Positions 54,103 through 62,162 of a DNA stretch of 64,000 nt are shown piece by piece. Source of the stretch: Candidatus Saccharibacteria bacterium UBA3723 (GTDB lineage: Bacteria; Patescibacteriota; Saccharimonadia; Saccharimonadales; Saccharimonadaceae); assembly GCA_002371895.1 (NCBI GenBank), contig DFHM01000009.1, positions 40,233 to 104,232 of the forward strand, given 5' to 3'. Under the pieces are notes generated by a model. It was given only the letters and a program-made list of their open reading frames with translations. It had not been told where the DNA came from and searched no databases. Within the stretch, counting starts at the first letter, position 1; the number at the start of each line of letters is the position of its first letter. The position numbers were made by a program, and so were the translations under genes.

Positions 54103-54765
54103 TTCTTCATTATATCTTGTTCGAATCCGAACATCTAGAAATTTTAGGTGTTTGTGTTTTTTAGTGTTTATTTCGTCCTTAACACATTTAAGAAACTATA
54201 ACTTATTTCCAGCGTATAGCCGGCTCATCATTATAGCGTTGAGAGACTTAATTTGTGTGAGGTGGAGTTATATGTTTGGGAGGTGTGTATTTCATGAATG
54301 TACTGGGCGGATTCGGTTTCGCGTGTCCTAAACGCGCCCAAAACTCCTAGATGACCGGATTCGAACGATGTCAATGTACTATTAAAAATAAGACCAGTTA
54401 GCGCTTTACTAGGGTAACGATCTGATAACTGCGCGATTGGTCCTTGATTTCGATCTTCTTTTTCATGTGATGATTTTCCAATCGTCCTTCTGGTTTTACT
54501 TTATGTTTGTTTCGTGGTTTTTATTTTGTTTCCACTTGTCCTTAGTTTAAGCAAGTTTTCATGGATTTGCAAGACCCATTTTTACAAAGTTTTCCACAGT
54601 TTGGTGCAAAAATAATAATTTTAACAGGGGTAAAACCGAACAAAAAATTATTCCGATCATGGTTTTTCCACGATTGCTTTTCTGTTCGTTTCATGTTTTA
54701 AAAACCGAACATCGTACCCCTTGCATTTTTCGCATTTTATTTTAAAACCACGCCCCTACCCCACC
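54103..54765. other. Gene-free 0.66-kb region upstream of rsmH
   Basis: No credible gene. It contains a GACCA/TGGTC plus GCGC/GCGC hairpin (about 54392-54443), GTTCG-aatc-CGAAC next to the rsmH promoter, AACCGAACA repeats, TACCCCTTGC and CCCCTACCCC runs shared with the 43-kb region, and single TTTTCCACA words. Confidence 0.6.
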
Positions 54766-54825
54766 TTGACAAAACATCACGTTTATGCTAATATATAAAC
54801 ATCCGAGTGGAGTCCCGGATTTTTT
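54766..54825 (+). promoter_or_regulatory. Promoter and leader hairpin of the zinc-ribbon gene
   Basis: TTGACA (54766-54771), 17 nt, TAATAT (54789-54794), then ATCCG/CGGAT with a 10-nt loop and six T (54801-54825), about 45 nt before the ribosome site. It repeats the plan of the hppA and phoH leaders. Confidence 0.65.
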
Positions 54826-54883
54826 CCAAGTCCCCTGCTCCGCTCCTAGCACATTCACCATATACTTGAGGAGGTCATACCCT

Positions 54884-55060
54884 ATGTCCAAGAAAACCAA
54901 TCCGCAACCCGTAAACCACGCAGCTCCGTCCTCCGACGAGCACCGCGAGTGCGAATACTGCGGCACCATCTATCCCACGGCCTACTACGACCGCTGCCCT
55001 GGCTGCAGCCGCAAGAGCCGCAAAGACCGCATTTTCGCCAACAACCCCTTCTCCAAGTAA
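54884..55060 (+). CDS. 58-residue zinc-ribbon protein
   Basis: A tiny protein with CEYCGTIYPTAYYDRCPGC, i.e. two CxxC pairs 12 residues apart that form a rubredoxin-type zinc ribbon, flanked by a polar N-terminus and a basic C-terminus (RKSRKDR). Such ribbons bind nucleic acid or protein partners. It has a consensus promoter, a leader with an attenuator-like hairpin, a GAGGAGG site 8 nt upstream and its own terminator. It stands alone in a gene-poor stretch. Function unknown. Confidence 0.75.
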   Translation: MSKKTNPQPVNHAAPSSDEHRECEYCGTIYPTAYYDRCPGCSRKSRKDRIFANNPFSK

Positions 55061-55071
55061 CCATGAAAAAT

Positions 55072-55104
55072 CCCCCGACCATCGCGGCCGGGGGAATGTT
55101 TTTT
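55072..55104 (+). terminator. Terminator of the zinc-ribbon gene
   Basis: CCCCCGACC/GGCCGGGGG with one A-C mismatch, loop ATCGC, then a T-rich run. Confidence 0.88.
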
Positions 55105-55118
55105 GTGTTGCTATAACA

Positions 55119-55682
55119 CTAGTTAATATCTAGCGACACGAAGGCCTTATGAATAAGAATATCCAGTACGAGATATCGCTTATCTACCGGCGGGCGCTCC
55201 TCTGGATCTTCCCATGCAGACAAATCCACATCAAAGTCCTCACAGTAATCACCGCGGAAATGTCCAATACCTTTTTCGTCGATTTCCGCAAGTCGCCCGA
55301 TTTTTGCCGCGTTAAAGATTTCGATAACTTCCGTAAAGACAAAATCCACAAAGAGGCCGACAATCGCGCCGATTTTTATCGCAAGTCCGGAGAATACCCA
55401 GAGCTTATATCTGAACGGTACCACTAACAGGACTAGCAGAATAACCGCTATAAAATATAGTCCTGTCAGAAATATGCGCACAGACCGCTCGGCGTTGATC
55501 GCTTCCCAGTTTTTGTCCTTAAAGAATCCGCGACCATTCTCCATCAGATAACTTTCCGCCACCCACATCGAGGCAGAATAGATTCTTTCGGCGATAAAAA
55601 CCTCAAAGATAAAATCAGACAATCTGTACAGGACATATCCGACAATCGCCATAGCAACAATGAAGCAAAAAGTACTAAGCAT
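55119..55682 (-). CDS. Membrane protein of unknown family
   Basis: 187 residues with a hydrophobic N-terminus (about 4-24), two adjacent membrane helices in the middle (about 72-112), and a soluble acidic C-terminus containing HFRGDYCEDFDVDLSAWEDPEERPP in part. No family is recognised. It has an AAAGGGGTGG ribosome site and codon use of the second class. It is 84 nt downstream of sipW on the same strand, but a hairpin (55708-55747) lies between them, so it may or may not belong to the fibre operon. Confidence 0.65.
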   Translation of the reverse strand: MLSTFCFIVAMAIVGYVLYRLSDFIFEVFIAERIYSASMWVAESYLMENGRGFFKDKNWEAINAERSVRIFLTGLYFIAVILLVLLVVPFRYKLWVFSGLAIKIGAIVGLFVDFVFTEVIEIFNAAKIGRLAEIDEKGIGHFRGDYCEDFDVDLSAWEDPEERPPVDKRYLVLDILIHKAFVSLDIN

Positions 55683-55707
55683 GTTATTCCACCCCTTTCG
55701 AAAAGTA

Positions 55708-55747
55708 TTTGCCTCTGCGTTTTATTCTTTCATAAAACGACGGCAAA
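55708..55747 (-). terminator. Possible terminator or processing hairpin after sipW
   Basis: Two stacked stems TTTGCC/GGCAAA and CGTTTT/AAAACG with a small internal loop. The T run after it on the reverse strand is weak. Confidence 0.45.
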
Positions 55748-55766
55748 ACGCAATCATAAGCACGTA

Positions 55767-56291
55767 TTATTCGTCAGATTCCGGTTCGTCTTGAGTCTCG
55801 ATTTCGACCCTAGCCGGCTGCTTCTTTTTGTCGTCATCACGCCCAGTCGCAAGACTTGCGATAATCAGTGCCAAAACCACAATTCCAGAAATAATTTTAC
55901 CCTGCGTCGATTGGATAAACTCCACAATGAATCCCAGCTTTGGTAGTACAAATACGTCTTTTCCGATTAACATATCGGCCGTAACATACCCGCCGTCCTC
56001 AACCTCATTCGCGTCGCCCTTGGTTACAATCTTGTCGTCTTCGATTTTAAAAACGCGATGCGTCACCATAAGGTCCGCTTTGCGAAAGCTAATCACATCG
56101 TCGGCCCTCAATTCGTCAAACTTCGCATTCTGATTCACAAAAACAATACTGCCAACACTTATTTCTGGCTCCATTGACCCAGAAAGCACAACGTATGGAC
56201 GAATCCCAATCGCAAACAGTGCCAAAAACAGCGCACCAAAGCCAATCAGGACAAAAATAATCGCATTAATAATTTTGTTCAACACCGACAT
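55767..56291 (-). CDS. sipW: SipW-like signal peptidase I
   Basis: 174 residues with two membrane helices (about 10-32 and 138-158). The catalytic segment VVLSGSMEPEISVGSIVFV carries the nucleophile Ser; the second motif is DLMVTHRVFKIED, with His where Lys stands in ordinary bacterial enzymes. This Ser-His form is that of SipW and archaeal/ER peptidases. Bacillus SipW processes TasA and TapA. Here it starts with no gap after the upstream gene's stop, as the last gene of a set encoding SipW-type substrates, so a dedicated role is very likely. The acidic tail is cytoplasmic. Confidence 0.92.
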   Translation of the reverse strand: MSVLNKIINAIIFVLIGFGALFLALFAIGIRPYVVLSGSMEPEISVGSIVFVNQNAKFDELRADDVISFRKADLMVTHRVFKIEDDKIVTKGDANEVEDGGYVTADMLIGKDVFVLPKLGFIVEFIQSTQGKIISGIVVLALIIASLATGRDDDKKKQPARVEIETQDEPESDE

Positions 56292-57419
56292 CTACTCCTC
56301 CTCTTTTTGGTCGCGTTTTTCAAATAGATAAACAATAATCAATCCCGCAAAGGACAATAAACAAATCGTAATGGAAATCATGATATCATCGCCAGTCTTT
56401 GGCCCGACCGGAATCGGTTCTGCCTCTTCTGCGGCATCCACGCGGAACTTCCAATTAATTGTACCACCAATACCACCAGCGTTATTCCCGGTTTCAACTG
56501 GAAGACTTAGAGTAACCGAAATTTTTTCGCTTGCGCCTGGAGCATATTTGCCAAGCGACAAATTTGGCATTTCGGATAGCGGCCCCTCGTATAATACCTC
56601 GCCACCTTTTACAATCTTTAATACCAAAGCATCGCCAAGCCTGCTGTCCGCTATATCTACAGAAGTCCAGAACTCGTGCTCTTTGCTATCGGTATTGTTT
56701 ACAGTGATTTCGCTCTCAACCGAATCGCCAGGCGCCAATAGATTTAGTTGCGCCAGGAAATTCTCTGGCACACTAATATACTGGCCGGCCACGCCGTCAT
56801 AAGAAATCGTCACAGCAGAGCTGTGCGACTCTGTGTCAACTTGGTAATCAGAATCCGCAAAGTCCTCAATTGCAACCGCACCCCAAGGTGTCTCACTCGA
56901 GAAATCTGGATTAAAATGCGCCGCCTGGATTGCATCGGCCTGCAAGACCATTACGACCTGCGTATTGCCATCATGATCCCAGCTCGATGGCGCAGTAATG
57001 CTCTTAAATACGTCAAAAACCTCACCAGACGTTGCCTGGCGCGTCAGATAGTAATAATCACCAATCTCCACCCAATCTGTGCCCAAATCGTTTTCTGGCG
57101 CACGCTCAGCCACGTCGCCGGCCGCATCATAATAATGCACGGATAAACGAATATAGCTTGCGATACCTTTGTTCGTAATTCTTGGCACAGAAGAAATAAC
57201 TGCGCCCGTCGTAATATCCTCATTTTCGTAGACCTTTACAGCCTCGCCGCTACCGTCGTCCAATAGGTGATCCAAAGATATATTAACCGCACCGGTAGAA
57301 ACCTCATTGTTTACGTCGGCCGTCGAAGAAACCGCCGCATAGGCCGCCGAGCCGAGCATCAAAATACTAAGCAAGGCATTCGCAACAACGAGAATCCTAT
57401 TCCGTCGTTGTCTCGCCAT
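56292..57419 (-). CDS. TasA-like secreted subunit with LPxTG-like anchor
   Basis: 375 residues from ATG 57419 (AAGGA 7 nt upstream); a GTG 21 nt earlier is less likely. A SipW-type signal (RRNRILVVANALLSILMLGSAAYA) leads into AVSSTADVNNEVSTGAVNISL, the usual start of TasA/camelysin-type mature chains. The ectodomain is a beta-sandwich-like sequence with a DUF-type C-terminal stalk (LLAPGDSVESEITVNNTDSKEHEF). The end shows GPKTGDD, a membrane helix and KRDQKEEE: a sorting signal, although the tail is acidic after KR. It probably serves as wall anchor or tip of a fibre. Translation is coupled to its neighbours by overlap and abutment. Confidence 0.8.
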   Translation of the reverse strand: MARQRRNRILVVANALLSILMLGSAAYAAVSSTADVNNEVSTGAVNISLDHLLDDGSGEAVKVYENEDITTGAVISSVPRITNKGIASYIRLSVHYYDAAGDVAERAPENDLGTDWVEIGDYYYLTRQATSGEVFDVFKSITAPSSWDHDGNTQVVMVLQADAIQAAHFNPDFSSETPWGAVAIEDFADSDYQVDTESHSSAVTISYDGVAGQYISVPENFLAQLNLLAPGDSVESEITVNNTDSKEHEFWTSVDIADSRLGDALVLKIVKGGEVLYEGPLSEMPNLSLGKYAPGASEKISVTLSLPVETGNNAGGIGGTINWKFRVDAAEEAEPIPVGPKTGDDIMISITICLLSFAGLIIVYLFEKRDQKEEE

Positions 57420-58476
57420 CCTGTTTTCCTTCTGTTCCACCCATTACTGCTTCTTCTTTCGTGCTCTCGATATTCTCAGTACTTTCAGTATTTTCGACAG
57501 TATCGATGTTTTCCGTATTCGTATTCGGAACAAGTTCCGGTGCCTCGATGCTACGCATCATGTTATTCATATTGGCATTATTTGGAGCAACTTCATACTC
57601 CCAACGTGCTTTAAGTACCAAGTCACCAGTTTGACGAGCTGCAAAGGCTGCATAGACTCCATTATTAGGTATATTCGTCAAATCGGTAGACCAACTTGTA
57701 TTAGTACCAGCATTATCATATCTATGTAAAGCGCCGCTCTGATCCTCCCAGCCAAGCAAAGTATTTCCTTCTACGCTTGCGCCAGGAACATCCTGCTCAC
57801 AACGAATTGTGCCAATAGCATCGCCAATACCAATAATCCACGCATTAGTACAGTGTCGCCTATATTCCAAGGAATCAAAGCCCAAAAATCCAGCTCTCTC
57901 ATATGTCCCCTCACTGACAGTCTCAGCATCATAAGGAACTTTAATCATATCAAAGACCGTATAGGTGCTCTGCAATGGAGTATCGGTAAAGGTAATATCT
58001 TCCTCGTTGTAGCCGTTAAAGTCATAGGCGATTGTATATTCAATAGGTTCGAAGTATACGTTAATAGTCGAATTCCTATCTGGCTGCAAGAAGCTATTGC
58101 CCGCATCTATACGATTCCCATTTACGGTAACGTAGCTCAACTTAAAGCCATTTGGCGCCGCTTTAATTTCAGTATTCGTTTCATTTACATATATGCGCTC
58201 ATTGCCATAATGGCGCCATCTAGAGGAATTTCCAGAATATCCACTATCCCCAATTTGACTAAACGAGCCGGTTTTAGTTGCGTAATAATAATTTACCGTG
58301 TCTATACGAAGAGTGTCGCCAATCGGAACCGGCTCCTCAAAAGTGAAGGTATTCGTTAACGAAGCCTCAGCCGTCAGATACGCTAAAGTATTACCACTAA
58401 CCAAAGCGAGCTCCAGCGGCAATAGAGCCGCTAGAGCTAGAACGATACAAATTTTATGTAGCGTCATTCGCTTCAT
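57397..58476 (-). CDS. Secreted SipW-type protein with InlB B-like repeat
   Basis: 359 residues. The signal region ends SGNTLAYLTAEASLTNTFTF, the AYLT(D)xxxxxNTFT sequence typical of SipW substrates. The mature part has InlB-B/Listeria-Bacteroides-type strands (INVYFEPIEYTIAYDFNGY, GFLGFDSLEYRR) and ends in a Thr/Glu/Asn-rich tail (TENIDTVENTESTENIEST) without an anchor. It lies between the TasA-like gene (39 nt upstream) and the anchored subunit, which it overlaps by 23 nt. It may be an adhesive or accessory fibre subunit. Confidence 0.78.
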   Translation of the reverse strand: MKRMTLHKICIVLALAALLPLELALVSGNTLAYLTAEASLTNTFTFEEPVPIGDTLRIDTVNYYYATKTGSFSQIGDSGYSGNSSRWRHYGNERIYVNETNTEIKAAPNGFKLSYVTVNGNRIDAGNSFLQPDRNSTINVYFEPIEYTIAYDFNGYNEEDITFTDTPLQSTYTVFDMIKVPYDAETVSEGTYERAGFLGFDSLEYRRHCTNAWIIGIGDAIGTIRCEQDVPGASVEGNTLLGWEDQSGALHRYDNAGTNTSWSTDLTNIPNNGVYAAFAARQTGDLVLKARWEYEVAPNNANMNNMMRSIEAPELVPNTNTENIDTVENTESTENIESTKEEAVMGGTEGKQDGETTTE

Positions 58477-58515
58477 TAGTTTTTATTTTTCCTTATTTAA
58501 GTTAGGAAATTAGTA

Positions 58516-59139
58516 TTATTTGCTGTTCTGCAACTCGGTCCAGACTGCGCCAGGAGCTTTTGTATCCCCAAGACCATCGGCCTGAATAGCGTAGCCCTTT
58601 ACGACAATATTCTGATCACCAGTTAGTGCGGATACTTCAGAGCTCTTTAGGTCTTTTGCAGCAGTTACCTTATCGAATAGAACCGCTGTACCCTCAGCTG
58701 CCACCTTAGTCATCTGGGAGGCATTACCGTACGCATAAACCTTCGTAATCTTGCCAGTAGCAGTAGAACCGCCCCCTTCAACTTCTACCCAGCCGTCTTT
58801 AACGTCATAGGTAAACAATGGAGTATTTGGTGTACCCTTGACTGTACCGGTCGGAACAGTAACTTCCATGAAGACGTAGGCATCTTTCGAATCAGCTTTA
58901 ACCGTAATAGTAGGATCCTTTTCAAATGATTCACCTGGTGCAATCTTCTTGCCATAATTCTCATCTGCAGTAAGATGATCTTGCCACGTAGGCTCGCTAA
59001 TCTCGATATCTACTTTACCAAATGTAAAGGTGTTCGTCTTTTCTTCCGTTGTATCAGTTAGATACGCTAAGGTTCCACCGACGGCAAAAACTGCCAAAAA
59101 CAATGCAACCAAAACTAATAGTTTCTTGTTCTTTTTCAT
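58516..59139 (-). CDS. TasA/CalY-like fibre subunit
   Basis: 207 residues, first gene of the fibre operon. The signal is KKLLVLVALFLAVFAVGGTLAYLT, followed by DTTEEKTNTFTFGKVDIEISEPTW, which is the TasA/camelysin processing and N-strand pattern. The mature chain of about 180 residues matches the one-domain length of TasA-type fibre proteins, with KDAYVFMEVTVP and VVKGYAIQADG strands. In Bacillus, TasA forms biofilm fibres. A GGAG site precedes the ATG, TTGAGG-n18-TAAAAT is a likely promoter, and a 21-bp palindrome lies further upstream. Fibre formation here is inferred from family and operon. Confidence 0.87.
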   Translation of the reverse strand: MKKNKKLLVLVALFLAVFAVGGTLAYLTDTTEEKTNTFTFGKVDIEISEPTWQDHLTADENYGKKIAPGESFEKDPTITVKADSKDAYVFMEVTVPTGTVKGTPNTPLFTYDVKDGWVEVEGGGSTATGKITKVYAYGNASQMTKVAAEGTAVLFDKVTAAKDLKSSEVSALTGDQNIVVKGYAIQADGLGDTKAPGAVWTELQNSK

Positions 59140-59260
59140 TGTTAACTCCTAAACTTTTATATTAATTTCATTTTATCACTGCTTATGGTAATTCCTCAAT
59201 AATTTTTATGCTTTTTACCCCCGTCAGCGTACAAATTTTTTATTCATTATCTGTTAATTT

Positions 59261-59281
59261 TTGTTGTAATATTTACAACAA
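59261..59281. promoter_or_regulatory. Palindromic operator candidate upstream of the fibre operon
   Basis: Perfect inverted repeat TTGTTGTAA-TAT-TTACAACAA, about 120 nt before the TasA-like start and just past the typA terminator. Confidence 0.6.
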
Positions 59282-59290
59282 TTTAACACT

Positions 59291-59321
59291 AAAAAATCTG
59301 CCCTATCACTAAGGCAGATTT
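59291..59321 (-). terminator. Terminator of typA
   Basis: Stem AAATCTGCC/GGCAGATTT with a 10-nt loop and T run on the reverse strand, starting about 10 nt after the stop. Confidence 0.9.
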
Positions 59322-59330
59322 GTATTTTTT

Positions 59331-61151
59331 CTATAATGCGTGATTGCGTTTGCGCTTACGTACGATCGGATCAAGGTCACGCTTGCGTAGACGTAGACTC
59401 TTTGGCGTTACCTCTAGGAGCTCGTCTTCCATCAAGAAGTCCAAGCATTGCTCCAAAGACAACTGCGTGTATGGCGTAAGCTGGATTGCGCCATCAGATG
59501 CGTGCGTACGCATGTTGGTAAGCTGTTTTTCGCGGCAGACGTTAATATCAAGCTCATCCTTCTTCGAAAGGCCAACAATCATACCCATATAAACATCAAC
59601 CTGCGGTGGAATATAAAGAATACCGCGTGCCTGTGCTGCGTCGAGCGCATAAGCTGTACTCTGTCCAGCCTCAGATGCCACCAAGGCACCGTTGCGCTCT
59701 TGGCGATAATGTGAAGTTACTGGCTGGTAGCCCTTTGGCAAAGTATTCATGATTGCCGTACCCTTGGTCTCGGTCAAAAGACTGTTACGAAGACCAATCA
59801 AAGCTGCAGTCGTAATAGTATAGCGGAAACGAGTCGAGCCAGTCGTGGTCATTTCCTGATCTACAAGCTCTGCCTTGCGGATACCAAGCTCCTGCGAAAC
59901 AGCGCCGACAAACTCTGGAGAAACTTCGATTGTGAGCTCTTCTACCGGCTCCATCTCGACGCCATCTACCATCTTGTAGACAACCTCTGGACGACCAACT
60001 TCCATCTCGTAGCCTTCACGGCGCATCGTTTCGATCAAAACCGAAAGATGTAGCTCGCCACGGCCAGAAACCTTATAACCAAGGCCCTGTGGTTCTAGAC
60101 GAAGCGCGATGTTTGTCTCGAGCTCGCGCTTGAGGCGGTCACCAATCTGACGCGAGGTCGTAAATTCACCTTCGCGACCCTTCAGTGGCGAAGTATTTGG
60201 GCCAATATAGATGCTAAGAGTTGGCGCCTCGAGCTCAATCGTTGGCAAAGCCTCTGGATTATCGCCAGTTGCAATCGTGTCACCAATCGAAGCTGCACCA
60301 AGGCCAGCCAAAGCTACGATATCGCCAGCAATCGCCTCATTGGTCTCCTCGCGGCCAAGACCACGATAGGTATAAAGGCTATCAATCTTGCCACGAATGA
60401 CTTCCCCGTTCGTCTTCATGACGGAAACGGCTTCGTTTTTCTTGAGTTTGCCGCGGAAAATCTTACCAATGGCATACTTACCAAGATAGCTATCAGCGGC
60501 TAGCGCAGCGACAAGAAGCTGTGCGCCCTTAGAATCGTCGACATCCACCTGTGGTTCTGGAATTTCATTAATAATCGCATCGAAAATAACATGAAGATCG
60601 TCATCGAGCTCTGGAGTCTTACCAGCCTTACCATCGCGTGCAATTGCGTAGTAGGTTGGGTACTTAAGCTGCTCTTCGTTGGTAGCAAGTTCGAGGAATA
60701 GGTCGCCAATTTCGTCTTCTACCTCGCCGAGACGTGCGGCAGGCTTATCGATCTTATTAATGACCACAATCGGCGTTAGAGACAATTCTAGAGCCTTCTG
60801 AAGCACGAATTTGGTCTGTGGCATCGGGCCTTCCTGCGCATCAACAACCAAAAGCACACCGTCAGCCATGTTGAGCGTGCGCTCCACCTCGCCAGAAAAG
60901 TCGGCGTGGCCTGGCGTATCGATGATGTTAATCTTATAGCCATTATAGAAAACAGCGGTCTGCTTCGCGGTAATCGTAATACCGCGCTCATGTTCCTGAT
61001 CACCGGAGTCCATGATTAATGTTTGGCCCATTTCGGCCTGATTTTCGCGGAAAGTATGGCTCTGCTTCAAAAGAGCATCCACCAAAGTGGTCTTTCCGTG
61101 GTCTACGTGCGCGATAATCGCTACGTTGCGAATTTTACTCTTGTCGTTCAT
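59331..61151 (-). CDS. typA: TypA/BipA translational GTPase
   Basis: A 606-residue ribosome-binding GTPase linked with stress and cold adaptation and ribosome assembly. G motifs: [41 protein letters not shown] and [12 protein letters not shown]; then the EF-Tu-like domain 2, EF-G-like domains ([13 protein letters not shown]), and the TypA-specific C-terminus ([14 protein letters not shown] [15 protein letters not shown]). Full length. It lies 180 nt downstream of tRNA-Val on the same strand, behind a structured leader. Confidence 0.97.
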   Translation of the reverse strand: MNDKSKIRNVAIIAHVDHGKTTLVDALLKQSHTFRENQAEMGQTLIMDSGDQEHERGITITAKQTAVFYNGYKINIIDTPGHADFSGEVERTLNMADGVLLVVDAQEGPMPQTKFVLQKALELSLTPIVVINKIDKPAARLGEVEDEIGDLFLELATNEEQLKYPTYYAIARDGKAGKTPELDDDLHVIFDAIINEIPEPQVDVDDSKGAQLLVAALAADSYLGKYAIGKIFRGKLKKNEAVSVMKTNGEVIRGKIDSLYTYRGLGREETNEAIAGDIVALAGLGAASIGDTIATGDNPEALPTIELEAPTLSIYIGPNTSPLKGREGEFTTSRQIGDRLKRELETNIALRLEPQGLGYKVSGRGELHLSVLIETMRREGYEMEVGRPEVVYKMVDGVEMEPVEELTIEVSPEFVGAVSQELGIRKAELVDQEMTTTGSTRFRYTITTAALIGLRNSLLTETKGTAIMNTLPKGYQPVTSHYRQERNGALVASEAGQSTAYALDAAQARGILYIPPQVDVYMGMIVGLSKKDELDINVCREKQLTNMRTHASDGAIQLTPYTQLSLEQCLDFLMEDELLEVTPKSLRLRKRDLDPIVRKRKRNHAL

Positions 61152-61333
61152 ATTATTTATTCCTCACCCTATTCAGGTTTGTTATTCGAGACTTCTCTCG
61201 CCACCGATATAGCTAAATATCAGCTTCAGAGAGCTATGGTTGTCTAGCTTGGTATTTTCTTTTTGCCCTGCGCGGTTACTGACCGAGCAGCGGCAAGAAA
61301 AAATGCCGAGATAGGCAATCATAGACTCTGAAA
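61152..61333 (-). promoter_or_regulatory. Structured leader between tRNA-Val and typA
   Basis: A long interrupted hairpin on the reverse strand pairs TTGCC, CTGC and GGT with ACC, GCAG and GGCAA around CAGTA (about 61260-61300); a second repeat ATAGCT/AGCTAT lies nearer typA. No reading frame fits. It may be a regulatory 5' UTR or a tRNA processing region. Confidence 0.45.
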
Positions 61334-61410
61334 TGGTGGGCGGTATAGGATTCGAACCTATGACCTCGTCTACGTCAAAGACGCGCTCTAGCCAACTGAG
61401 CTAACCGCCC
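61334..61410 (-). tRNA. tRNA-Val (anticodon GAC)
   Basis: Acceptor GGGCGGT/ACCGCCC perfect, A discriminator, encoded CCA. Anticodon stem CGTCT/AGACG with loop TTGACGT gives GAC. Reverse-strand promoter TTGCGA, 17 nt, TAGAAT. Confidence 0.96.
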
Positions 61411-61470
61411 ATAAAGTCTAGCAATATTCTACCACAGTTGCGCGCCCCTCGCAAGCATTTTGCCCTTCTA

Positions 61471-61499
61471 TTGACTTTTCATACTGCTTGTGGTATAAT
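61471..61499 (+). promoter_or_regulatory. Promoter of the 138-residue orphan gene
   Basis: TTGACT (61471-61476), 17 nt ending TGTGG, TATAAT (61494-61499). It is back to back with the tRNA-Val promoter. Confidence 0.85.
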
Positions 61500-61552
61500 A
61501 ATAAGATATAGCGTCATTGATGGCGCAAATACGTTCCTTAGGAGGAAACATC

Positions 61553-61969
61553 ATGATCAAGAGCTACGAAAACACTGGCCGTCACGTTGACTCGGACTAC
61601 GCCGAGGTTACCATCCGCTGCCGTCACGCAGAAAGTGCCGCAGGCCTGGAAGACATCATCGATCGCACCATCGAGCGTTGCCACGTTGGCGATTTTTACA
61701 TCGCCGCCGACATCACTCCGTGCTACGCCCAGCGTCGCGGTTACTCTGGCAAGGGCGCCAATCAGCACCTCGCCATTCACATCCGCAGCCGCATGAGCGA
61801 GTCCGATTACACTGGAAGTTCCGTCAGCAACGACAACTTCTACCGCATTTGGTCCGAGGAATTCGTCGAGCTCGCCAAGAGCACCATGACCTACGTCGAT
61901 TGTGAGTACGCCACCGTCTATCTGTACGGCGAAGGCCGTAACCGCATCATCCCGCTCGCTGAGAGCTAA
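61553..61969 (+). CDS. Hypothetical protein, 138 residues
   Basis: Start at ATG 61553, 7 nt after TAGGAGG; longer in-frame readings begin before the likely transcript start. The protein has alternating charged and hydrophobic residues, several His and Cys (IRCRHAESA, ERCHVGDFYIAADITPCY, YVDCEYATVYLYGEG) and no signal or membrane segment. Four Cys and three His could suggest metal binding, but spacing fits no motif I know. Consensus promoter, leader and own terminator place it in the strongly promoted orphan class. Codon use is C-rich with CTG. Confidence 0.7.
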   Translation: MIKSYENTGRHVDSDYAEVTIRCRHAESAAGLEDIIDRTIERCHVGDFYIAADITPCYAQRRGYSGKGANQHLAIHIRSRMSESDYTGSSVSNDNFYRIWSEEFVELAKSTMTYVDCEYATVYLYGEGRNRIIPLAES

Positions 61970-61993
61970 TCGATCAAACTGTTCCGCCAACCC

Positions 61994-62022
61994 AGCGGTC
62001 CGCCAAAAACGGGCCGCTTTTT
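61994..62022 (+). terminator. Terminator of the 138-residue orphan gene
   Basis: AGCGGTCCG/CGGGCCGCT stem (one T-G pair), 7-nt loop, T run. Confidence 0.88.
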
Positions 62023-62067
62023 CATTGTGCTTGCAAAAATAAGATAAAAGCGTATAATAAATGCATT

Positions 62068-62144
62068 GGGTCCGTAGCTCAGCTGGTTAGAGCACCTGCC
62101 TTTTAAGCAGGGTGTCGTGAGTTCAAGTCTCACCGGACTCACCA
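62068..62144 (+). tRNA. tRNA-Lys (anticodon UUU)
   Basis: Acceptor GGGTCCG/CGGACTC (one G-T), A discriminator and encoded CCA; anticodon stem CCTGC/GCAGG around CTTTTAA gives UUU. Promoter TTGCAA (62031-62036), 16 nt, TATAAT (62053-62058). A T7 run follows CCA directly. Confidence 0.96.
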
Positions 62145-62162
62145 TTTTTTTGGAGAAAAAAA

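Noticed and set aside
54325..54450. Possible tRNA or tmRNA 3' part because of GGATTCGAAC
   Set aside because: The would-be T stem does not pair and no acceptor, anticodon stem or CCA can be built around it.
52850..54670. Replication origin suggested by TTTTCCACA words
   Set aside because: Few and scattered copies, one mismatch to the DnaA box, no dnaA or dnaN nearby and no AT-rich unwinding element beside them.
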